A stretch of DNA of 39,167 bases from Candidatus Zixiibacteriota bacterium. Lineage in GTDB: Bacteria; Zixibacteria; MSB-5A5; UBA10806; 4484-95. The notes under the pieces are model-generated. The model was not told where the DNA came from, did no database searches, and saw only the letters and a program-made list of their open reading frames with translations. The stretch covers positions 1-39,167 of the forward strand of contig JAGGSN010000029.1 in NCBI GenBank assembly GCA_021159005.1, written 5' to 3'. The position numbers were made by a program, and so were the translations under genes. Positions 18,955-25,494 of this stretch are shown here, in pieces. Each line of letters starts with the position of its first letter. Positions within the stretch are counted from its first letter, which is position 1.

Positions 18955-21018
18955 TTACGGACCTACGTATATGTCGCCTGCATCGTTGTCATGAACATCA
19001 TTCATATCAATACCGGTATAATCTGGAGTACAATCATAAACGTATATACCATATCCTGCTGAATAGGCAATCTCACAATTAGCCAGAGTTGGGGTATTAG
19101 CTGCATCAATTCCACTACAAACAATGTTGCCATAAGAAGCTGAACCACCATAGAGGACTTTGCAGTATTCCATAGATGATGTATTCATTGCCCCATCATC
19201 AAACCAGATTCCTGACCAGGCACCATGACCCGGTGAAGGTGAAGATGATGTAAAAGTGATTGAATTTGTTGTTGTGCCTTCCGCAATAAGTGCACCGAAA
19301 TCAGAAGCATTGTAGCCGATGCGAAACTTAACGCCGCTATCAAATTTTAATATCGTTCCCGGTTCTATGGTCAAGGTTGCACCAGTGCCGGTTTTACCTA
19401 TGTAAACATCGCCTGTAATAGTATAAGGAACATCATGAGCCAACCAGGTTTCATTGGTTTGCACATAATCATCATATTCAACTATAATTCCATAATCAGT
19501 TGCAATGGAATCAATTACGCCAATAGTGTGAGCATAATTTGCCTTGATGCGAATCGGAGCGGCATCATTAGCGTAAAGTTTGTTGCCTGTAAATGAGCTG
19601 AATTCTCCATCTTCATGTAAATCAACTCCATAAGTTCCGGAATACCTGATTGTCGAGTTATCTATGGCAACTGCACAGCCTCTGATATAAATCATTCCGT
19701 AAGAGAGATTTGAGCCGCCATATTCAAATATGCAATGATTAAATTTTGTTGTAGGTAAAGTACCTTCATAAAAATCTATTCTCTCCCAATCACCAGCCGC
19801 TGGAATTGGATTGGCAGAGGTAAAGGTTATCGGGTTATCAACTGTACCATTAGCAATAATAGCGCCATTTTCATCATCAGTGTAGCTTACTAACATCTCG
19901 ATATTTTCTTCAAATTTTAAAGTAGCTCCGGCTTCAATATTTAATGTCGCACCGGATATGCCCGTTTTCCCAACATAAACATCGCCCGTGATAGTATATG
20001 GAACATCATGAGCTAACCAGGTTTCATTGGTTTGTTCGTATTTATCATATTCAACTATAATTCCATAATCAGTTGCAATGGAATCAATTACGCCAATAGT
20101 GTGAGCATAATTTGCCTTGATGCGAATCGGAGCGGCATCATTAGCGTAAAGTTTGTTGCCTGTAAATGAGCTGAATTCTCCATCTTCATGTAAATCAACT
20201 CCATAAGTTCCGGAATACCTGATTGTCGAGTTATCTATGGCAACTGCACAGCCTCTGATATAAATCATTCCGTAAGAGAGATTTGAGCCGCCATATTCAA
20301 ATATGCAATGGTTAAACTTTGTTGTGGGAAGTGTTCCTTGGTAAAAGTGTATCCGTTCCCAATCGCCGGCATCAGGGATTGCAGCACTAGAGGTAAAAGT
20401 TATAGGATTAGCCTGAGTGCCCTCGGCAATTATTGCGCCATATTCGCTGTTTGTATAGCTAACTAATATTTCTATATTTTCATTTAATCTCACTTCAACA
20501 CCAGGTTCGATAGTAAGAGTAGCGCCATTGCCGGCGGCTTCAATATATAAATCGCCCGTAATGGTATAGGGACTATATAATAATGCCCAAGTACTATCCG
20601 TATCTATTGTTCCGCCTGTGATAGTAGTTGGTGATTGAACAGTAATAATTACATTCACCGTGTTTGAATTCTCAGTGCCGTCATTGGCTCTGTAGGTAAA
20701 TGTATCAACACCGACAAAATCCGCATCGGCGTCGTAAGTAAATGAACCGTTAGCGTTGAGTGCCAAAACGCCATTCGATGGGTTGCCAACTATCACGGCT
20801 GTAAGCGCATCATCATCCGCATCGGTGTCGTTGGCAAGCACTCCGGGAGCCGCAACAGTTAATATGCTGTCAGTATGCACATTATAGCCGTCAGCGACAG
20901 CCACCGGCGCAGTATTGTCAGGGTTTACCGGATCATCATCCCCACCGCAGCCGGCAATCAGCCCGATCATTAAGGTCAAGCAAATAAATCCAAATATAAT
21001 CTTCTTGGTTAAGTTCAT
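18955..21018 (-). CDS. Predicted lipoprotein with cadherin-like domain and parallel beta-helix repeats
   Basis: 687 residues. The signal peptide ends in a lipobox with Cys24 (LIAGCGGDDD). Next is a cadherin-like/tandem-95 type domain at about 35-130, with the marks VLANDTDADDDAL and GSFTYDADADFVGVDTFTY. Three repeats of about 190 residues follow, each starting PYTITGD(L/V)Y and containing GATL.IE.G, PITFTS and GDWERI-type strands. This is the pattern of right-handed parallel beta-helices. The first two repeats are identical over about 89 residues. The protein is probably displayed on the cell surface as an adhesin or carbohydrate-binding protein. No catalytic residues are recognised. An AAGGAGAA ribosome-binding site precedes the start. 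Confidence 0.8.
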   Translation of the reverse strand: MNLTKKIIFGFICLTLMIGLIAGCGGDDDPVNPDNTAPVAVADGYNVHTDSILTVAAPGVLANDTDADDDALTAVIVGNPSNGVLALNANGSFTYDADADFVGVDTFTYRANDGTENSNTVNVIITVQSPTTITGGTIDTDSTWALLYSPYTITGDLYIEAAGNGATLTIEPGVEVRLNENIEILVSYTNSEYGAIIAEGTQANPITFTSSAAIPDAGDWERIHFYQGTLPTTKFNHCIFEYGGSNLSYGMIYIRGCAVAIDNSTIRYSGTYGVDLHEDGEFSSFTGNKLYANDAAPIRIKANYAHTIGVIDSIATDYGIIVEYDKYEQTNETWLAHDVPYTITGDVYVGKTGISGATLNIEAGATLKFEENIEMLVSYTDDENGAIIANGTVDNPITFTSANPIPAAGDWERIDFYEGTLPTTKFNHCIFEYGGSNLSYGMIYIRGCAVAIDNSTIRYSGTYGVDLHEDGEFSSFTGNKLYANDAAPIRIKANYAHTIGVIDSIATDYGIIVEYDDYVQTNETWLAHDVPYTITGDVYIGKTGTGATLTIEPGTILKFDSGVKFRIGYNASDFGALIAEGTTTNSITFTSSSPSPGHGAWSGIWFDDGAMNTSSMEYCKVLYGGSASYGNIVCSGIDAANTPTLANCEIAYSAGYGIYVYDCTPDYTGIDMNDVHDNDAGDIYVGP
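19471..19737. repeat. 267-bp perfect repeat, copy 1 (inside beta-helix gene)
   Basis: Bases 19471-19737 are identical to 20044-20310. The offset is 573 bp, exactly 191 codons, so the reading frame is kept. Identity stops abruptly at both ends while homology continues, as expected after gene conversion or a recent unequal exchange. Confidence 0.9.
20044..20310. repeat. 267-bp perfect repeat, copy 2 (inside beta-helix gene)
   Basis: This is the second copy of the segment at 19471-19737, encoding the same stretch of about 89 residues in the preceding beta-helix repeat of the protein. Confidence 0.9.
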
Positions 21019-21369
21019 CTTTTCTCCTTGTGTTGAATCTAAAAATAAGTAATAATTTTTAAAATTTATGCAATGACTACAGTTCTATTATAGCGGCCTA
21101 CCTCCTTTGTATTAACTTTGTTATTTGATTTCGATAAATCATGCCATCGTCATGTTTTATTTGTTTATCCATATTTTATTTGATATGGTTTTAATAACAT
21201 TATTAAAACTATACAATTTCGTAAAATATCAAATAGTTTTACCCATGTCAACCGAAACAGCATATTAAATTGCTAATCATCGTTAGATTTGTCGATGTAT
21301 AATTCGCTAATTTCAGGGCAAACAGAATACAGCAGCTCGGGTTCTGAATGGGTCCAACTTAGCTGGACG
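21019..21369. other. Intergenic region upstream of the beta-helix gene
   Basis: No gene is supported. On the minus strand a TATAAT (plus 21087-21092) lies about 70 bases before the lipoprotein start, but no good -35 box accompanies it. The rest is AT-rich with no clear structure. Confidence 0.4.
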
Positions 21370-21520
21370 CAGGCTGTTGATAAATGATTATTTGTTGGAA
21401 TTCCTATAATAATATTGAATTTTATATAAGCATAATACGTAGGTGAGTATCGAAATACGCCCTTACGCGCGGTAGTATATATCACCCGAAGATATAACAT
21501 TGTATTTTGTCAACAACTTG
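21370..21520. mobile_element. 151-bp MITE-like element, copy A
   Basis: CAGGCTGTTGATAAA at 21370-21384 and TTTGTCAACAACTTG at 21506-21520 are inverted ends matching at 12 of 15 positions. The element has exactly the same length as 22546-22696, and the first roughly 75 bases of the two align well (shared GATTATTT.TTGGAATTCC). The interior carries a decayed CGTAGG...CCCTTACGCGC palindrome. No coding capacity. Nothing further is recognised from 21521 to the lepB ribosome-binding site. Confidence 0.6.
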
Positions 21521-21732
21521 TTCGGATACTAAATATCCAAAGGATATAAAATGCTCTCCGGCTGCTCCCTAAAATTTATTTAAAATCGTTCTTTGCATTT
21601 GTTTCCAAAAGCTTTAAATTGATATATACGGTTTTTATTATATGGCAGCCTAATTGCCAGGCCGTAAGTACAAAAATTGTAATTATTGTCGATGATGACT
21701 GTAATGGAATACGACTGAAGTTGGAGGAATAG

Positions 21733-22479
21733 ATGGCAATCTTTTTCAAGCCTAAGAATTCAAAGAAAAAAACAGGATATGAGACTATCGGCGAGTTTGT
21801 CGAATCGCTGGGAATTGCCCTGATAATGGCGTTGATGATAAAAGCATCCGTTGTCGAGGCATATAGAATCCCATCCGGTTCAATGGAGGATACTCTCCTC
21901 GTCGGGGATTTTCTCTTAGCTAATAAGTTCGTGTATGGCATGAAGCTGCCGATTCCATTTGTCAATATTCATCTGCCGGCTATTGATGATCCGAAGCCCG
22001 GCGATATTGTTATATTCAAGTACCCAAAAAACCCAAATATCAATTATATCAAACGCTGCATCGCTATTGAGGGGCAAACAATCGAAATCAAGGATAAAGT
22101 GTTGTATGTTGATGGGGAAATAGTGCCTATGCCGCTGACAGGCAAACATACTGATAACCGTATAATTCCCTATCAAGGCAACATGATTTCCAGAGGCGGT
22201 ATCAGGGATAATATGCCGCTTATTACTGTGCCCAAGGGCAAGTTATTTATGATGGGCGACAACCGCGATAATTCCTCCGACTCACGTTTCTGGGGCTATT
22301 TAGACCGCGATTTAGTGGCTGGGCGAGCGATGATAATCCATTTCTCATGGGCGCCGGATGCGGAAGCTGACAGAATCAGTAATTCGGGGTTTTTCTCTAT
22401 CCCCAAACTAATTGGCTATAATATTATCAATCTCCCCAATAGGGTACGCTGGAACCGTCTGGCAGATATAATTCATTGA
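21733..22479 (+). CDS. lepB: Signal peptidase I, second copy
   Basis: 248 residues, closely related to the lepB at 17738 (shared blocks ALIMALMIKASVVEAY-like, IPSGSM, NKFVYGMKLPIPF and GDNRDNSSDSRFWG). Catalytic Ser50 and Lys107 are both present, so it should be active. It has one membrane helix near residues 25-42. It differs from its paralogue in a shorter, less basic N-terminus and in the C-terminal region. A TTGGAGGA ribosome-binding site lies before the ATG. Two signal peptidases often divide substrates or conditions, but the sequence does not show how. Confidence 0.95.
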   Translation: MAIFFKPKNSKKKTGYETIGEFVESLGIALIMALMIKASVVEAYRIPSGSMEDTLLVGDFLLANKFVYGMKLPIPFVNIHLPAIDDPKPGDIVIFKYPKNPNINYIKRCIAIEGQTIEIKDKVLYVDGEIVPMPLTGKHTDNRIIPYQGNMISRGGIRDNMPLITVPKGKLFMMGDNRDNSSDSRFWGYLDRDLVAGRAMIIHFSWAPDAEADRISNSGFFSIPKLIGYNIINLPNRVRWNRLADIIH

Positions 22480-22497
22480 GATAGAAACGCACAGCGG

Positions 22498-22543
22498 CGT
22501 CCGCTTGATGCGGACGTCTCATATTACCAAGCAGCGCTTGGTA
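22498..22543. repeat. Two adjacent small hairpins downstream of lepB
   Basis: CGTCCGC at 22498-22504 pairs with GCGGACG at 22510-22516. TACCAAGC at 22525-22532 pairs with GCTTGGTA at 22536-22543. The second hairpin shares its core with the long stem inside the element at 17508-17627. There is no T-run, so termination is not evident. Confidence 0.55.
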
Positions 22544-22545
22544 GC

Positions 22546-22696
22546 CAGATTGTTGACAATTGATTATTTATTGGAATTCCCATAATAGTGTTGAATTTTA
22601 TACAAACGTAACGAGTAGGGGCGTATTGCATACGCCCTTTTGTTGCCAAGTAGCGTTATATAGTAAGAGAGGTGTTGCTGCTTTGTCAACAACCTG
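22546..22696. mobile_element. 151-bp MITE-like element, copy B
   Basis: CAGATTGTTGACAAT at 22546-22560 and TTTGTCAACAACCTG at 22682-22696 form the ends, with TTGTTGACAA matching. The length equals copy A at 21370-21520. The interior contains the dispersed palindrome GTAGGGGCGTATTGCATACG at about 22615-22634. From 22697 to 22803 only a weak CCTCAGGATG/CATCCTGATG inverted repeat is seen (about 22758-22790). Confidence 0.6.
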
Positions 22697-22803
22697 AGTC
22701 AAAACCGCAAGTCCGTCTCAGGCGGATTGGCCTACTGTGTTGTAATAAGCTTATTGCCCTCAGGATGTCGCTCCACTCCATCCTGATGAATAGAAAAAAT
22801 AAC

Positions 22804-22831
22804 TTGCTTAAACTTCAATTCTTGCTACAAT
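22804..22831 (+). promoter_or_regulatory. Candidate promoter of the ccm operon
   Basis: TTGCTT at 22804-22809 and TACAAT at 22826-22831 are separated by 16 bp. Transcription would begin near 22838, only about five bases before the ccmA ATG, and no ribosome-binding site is visible. A near-leaderless mRNA is likely if this is the promoter. Confidence 0.5.
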
Positions 22832-22842
22832 AATACCCTAAT

Positions 22843-23445
22843 ATGAAAGTAACCCTCGACAATGTATCGAAAAGCTTTCCCGGTCGGAAAGTGTTCGAAA
22901 ACATCTCGCTTGAAATTGATAAAGGCAAAACTCTTGTTATCACCGGGGCAAACGGCTCGGGCAAAACTACCCTGATAAAAATAATATGCGCTCTGCTTAC
23001 GCCAACATCCGGCAAAGTGATATTCAATCATAATAACCATGACCTGACCGGCGCTGAAATACTAAAATATGCCGGCTATGCCGCCCCCGATTTATTCCTG
23101 TATGATGAATTAACGGCGGCGGAAAACATCGATTTCTTTGCCCGAGTATCGGGTATCGATAACCCTGATATCAAATCAGCTATGGCTAAATATGGCTTAT
23201 CGGGAAGAGAAAACGATATGGTCGGCTCATATTCATCGGGCATGAAGCAAAGATTGAAATACATACTGGCATTATTAAAAAAACCGCCGCTTTTACTTCT
23301 GGATGAGCCTACTGCCAATCTCGATGAACAGGGACGAGCTATAGTCGATGATGTTATAAAAAATCATGAGGGTATTACCGTAATCGCAACTAATGAAAAG
23401 AATGAGTTGAAATATGCCGATGAAACAATCAGGCTTGGCGAATAA
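22843..23445 (+). CDS. ccmA: Cytochrome c biogenesis ABC transporter ATP-binding protein CcmA
   Basis: 200 residues, typical for CcmA. Walker A GANGSGKT is at 35-42, the ABC signature SSGMKQ at 131-136, and Walker B LLLLDEP at 150-156. It powers the CcmABCD complex that releases heme-loaded CcmE from CcmC. The gene overlaps ccmB by 32 bases, which indicates tight coupling. It is the first gene of ccmABCDEF, running to 27675. No ribosome-binding site is seen at its start. Confidence 0.93.
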   Translation: MKVTLDNVSKSFPGRKVFENISLEIDKGKTLVITGANGSGKTTLIKIICALLTPTSGKVIFNHNNHDLTGAEILKYAGYAAPDLFLYDELTAAENIDFFARVSGIDNPDIKSAMAKYGLSGRENDMVGSYSSGMKQRLKYILALLKKPPLLLLDEPTANLDEQGRAIVDDVIKNHEGITVIATNEKNELKYADETIRLGE

Positions 23446-24100
23446 AGCATTAGCTATATTAATAAAGGATTTTAAAAGCGAATTTCGCACTCGCTATGCC
23501 GTTAATGCCATCGTCATGTTTGCCTTGGTTACAGTAGTCGCCGTGGGTTTCTCGACCGGCGGAATCGCGCTGCATAAAGATATGCAGGGAATACTTCTGT
23601 GGCTGGTAATATATTTCGCCTCGATTGCCGGGTTGGGACAAAGCTTTATTAAAGAGGAGGAAAACAGAACAGCGACCGCCCTTAGATTGTACGCCTCAGC
23701 CTCCTCAATTTACTGCGGCAAGTTTCTTTTCAACCTTCTGCTTCTGATAGGTCTTGTAATAGTGATAGTCCCTATCTTTGCCGTCTTGATTGGCTTGGAA
23801 ATAAAATGCTATTCGCTATTCTTAGCGGTGTTGATTTTAGCCGCAATCAGTTTAGCCGGTTCGACAACCTTAATAGCGGCGATTATTTCAAAAGCATCAA
23901 TTAAAGGCGTATTGATGGCGGCGCTTTCATTTCCGGTTATTCTGCCGTTATTAATTATAGCTATCAAGGGTACGCAGAAGTCATTGTATGATAATGCCAT
24001 ATTTTTCGATGGCTTGCCGGAGCTAAAAGTTTTATTGTCTTATGCGGTAGTTATGACTGTAGTCGGCTTTTTATTATTTGATTATGTCTGGAATGATTGA
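23414..24100 (+). CDS. ccmB: Heme exporter membrane protein CcmB
   Basis: 228 residues, about six membrane spans, and the typical opening ALAILIKDFKSEFRTRYA, in which a basic amphipathic segment precedes the first span. FIKEEENRTATALRLYA matches the conserved cytoplasmic coupling region. The start at 23414 lies within ccmA. An ATG two codons later (23420) is an equal alternative. CcmB is the permease partner of CcmA. Confidence 0.92.
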   Translation: MPMKQSGLANKALAILIKDFKSEFRTRYAVNAIVMFALVTVVAVGFSTGGIALHKDMQGILLWLVIYFASIAGLGQSFIKEEENRTATALRLYASASSIYCGKFLFNLLLLIGLVIVIVPIFAVLIGLEIKCYSLFLAVLILAAISLAGSTTLIAAIISKASIKGVLMAALSFPVILPLLIIAIKGTQKSLYDNAIFFDGLPELKVLLSYAVVMTVVGFLLFDYVWND

Positions 24101-24139
24101 GGCTTTTAATGCGGAACATAATAATCGAAAAGAGTGTTG

Positions 24140-24802
24140 ATGCTGAAGATGATTAATAAAATAAGCGTGCTGGTTTTGTTTTCATGGGTTATTATCGGCG
24201 CCTACTTGATAGAGCCGCCTATGAGCGGGGTCTCAAACCCGGAGATATATAGGATATTCTATTTTCATGTTCCCATAGCGTTGGTTACATTTTTTGCCTA
24301 TGGTTTTACCATGTTTCAAGCTATTATGTATTTACGGAAAAAAGAACTGGCATACGACTATAAATCAGTATCGGCGGCATCGCTGGGCACGGTATTCTGT
24401 ATATTGGCGACTTTAAGCGGCTCTGTATTTGCCAAATACACTTGGGGCTCATTCTGGAATTGGGACCCGCGGGAAACATCAATCGCAGTTTTACTTTTAA
24501 TATATCTGGCGTATTTTTCTCTGAGGTCGGCAATATCAGACCCGGTGAGAAAGGCAAATCTATCGGCGGTATATTCAATATTGGGTTTCATAGCCGCTGT
24601 ATTTACGATGTTTATATGGCCAAGGATTACTCTCGGTCTTCATCCGGGTTCGCCGGGCGATTCGGCATCGGGAGCCTTTATAGTAATGTCTGCAAAAACC
24701 TGGCTTGTTTTTGGGCCGTCAATACTGGCATTTTTATTATTATACATCTGGATTTATTCGATTTCATCAAAAATCAAAGCTCTTGAAAGGAGGCTTGATT
24801 GA
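24140..24802 (+). CDS. ccmC: Heme handling protein CcmC
   Basis: About 220 residues with six membrane spans. It has the tryptophan-rich heme-binding motif WGSFWNWDPRETS (the WWD domain), the preceding conserved FYFHVP His, and the later GLHPGSPGD segment. CcmC binds heme and loads it onto CcmE. An upstream GTG (24134) would add two residues. I chose the ATG at 24140 because a GAAAAGAG sequence lies at a suitable distance. The last bases overlap the TTG start of ccmD. Confidence 0.95.
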   Translation: MLKMINKISVLVLFSWVIIGAYLIEPPMSGVSNPEIYRIFYFHVPIALVTFFAYGFTMFQAIMYLRKKELAYDYKSVSAASLGTVFCILATLSGSVFAKYTWGSFWNWDPRETSIAVLLLIYLAYFSLRSAISDPVRKANLSAVYSILGFIAAVFTMFIWPRITLGLHPGSPGDSASGAFIVMSAKTWLVFGPSILAFLLLYIWIYSISSKIKALERRLD

Positions 24803-24915
24803 CAGTTTATATAACTATGCTCATATCGCTTTTGGTATGGTTTATATTATGGCTTTATATATTCAGATTAGACCGCAAAGTGGAGAAAATTGAAAAAATT
24901 GTCCGGCAAGTATAG
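24799..24915 (+). CDS. ccmD: CcmD-like small membrane protein
   Basis: A 38-residue reading frame that starts with TTG at 24799, overlaps the ccmC stop, and overlaps the start of ccmE. A strong AAAGGAGG ribosome-binding site ends five bases upstream. The protein has one membrane helix (about residues 7-22, ISLLVWFILWLYIF) followed by a charged helix with RLDRKVEKIEK. This helix-then-RLDR layout is characteristic of CcmD proteins, which stabilise the CcmABC-CcmE complex. Its position between ccmC and ccmE is also canonical. It is below usual gene-size cutoffs and easily missed. Confidence 0.8.
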   Translation: MTVYITMLISLLVWFILWLYIFRLDRKVEKIEKIVRQV

Positions 24916-25273
24916 AGCAATAATCGGCGTTGTAGTTGTTGTCATCTTCGGCGGTCTTGGGATATGGTCGCTTGTAGATACCGCAACTCCTTATGTAGGC
25001 TTCGAGAAAGCGCGCTTATCGCATCTTAATGTACAGATTATTGGCTTCGTAGATTACGCCAGCAGTCATTATGATGAGAACACCGGTGTGTTTTCATTCT
25101 ATATATATGATGAAAACAACGATAGGATGCTGGTTAATTATACCGGCATCAAACCGGCTAATTTTGAGCAAGCTAAGTCGGTGGTTTGCATTGGCATCTT
25201 TAAAGATGATGTATTTAATGCCAACAATCTGTTGGTGAAATGTCCATCTAAATATCAGGGAAACGAAAAATAA
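24890..25273 (+). CDS. ccmE: Heme chaperone CcmE, cysteine (CxxxY) variant
   Basis: 127 residues. One N-terminal membrane anchor (about 9-28) precedes a small beta-barrel (OB-fold) domain. In classical CcmE a His in HDENY binds heme covalently. Here the corresponding C-terminal motif is LLVKCPSKY, with Cys118 and Tyr122, the CxxxY form known from some sulfate reducers and archaea. CcmE carries heme from CcmC to CcmF. The start is TTG at 24890, preceded by GTGGAG and inside ccmD. The Cys form implies a somewhat different attachment chemistry and commonly goes with a reduced ccm gene set. Confidence 0.9.
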   Translation: MKKLSGKYRAIIGVVVVVIFGGLGIWSLVDTATPYVGFEKARLSHLNVQIIGFVDYASSHYDENTGVFSFYIYDENNDRMLVNYTGIKPANFEQAKSVVCIGIFKDDVFNANNLLVKCPSKYQGNEK

Positions 25274-25491
25274 AGTTGTGTCAACGATGATTAATGCTGG
25301 TGCAGGAGGACATACACCAGCCGCTAAACCAAAATATATGCCAGGGGCGTATTGCAATACGTCCCTACGGCCCTATTAAGTTATTTCTGATTGTGCTGTT
25401 GGATGTTTTTCACCCGACAGCCGGGTAGTAGCAATCAGGTGGTTGGCGGATGTCCTCGTCTGCCAACATCGAACAGTAGAAAAATTAGCAA
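25274..25491. repeat. Repeat-filled gap between ccmE and ccmF
   Basis: AGGGGCGTATTGCAATACGT, beginning at 25343 and completed by CCCT, is an almost perfect palindrome of the dispersed family. GAGGACATACACCAGCC at about 25307 and GGTTGGCGGATGTCCTCGTC at about 25441, followed by TGCCAAC, belong to the CGTCCTCG family. There is no terminator, so ccmF may still be cotranscribed. Confidence 0.55.
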
Positions 25492-25494
25492 TTG

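Noticed and set aside
21273-21500. Minus-strand frame of 75 codons before the second lepB
   Set aside because: It covers most of the 151-bp element (copy A) and has no conserved features or start signals.
24107-24170. Fifteen-codon frame starting ATGCGGAAC between ccmB and ccmC
   Set aside because: It overlaps the ccmC start, lacks conserved features and is too short to support.
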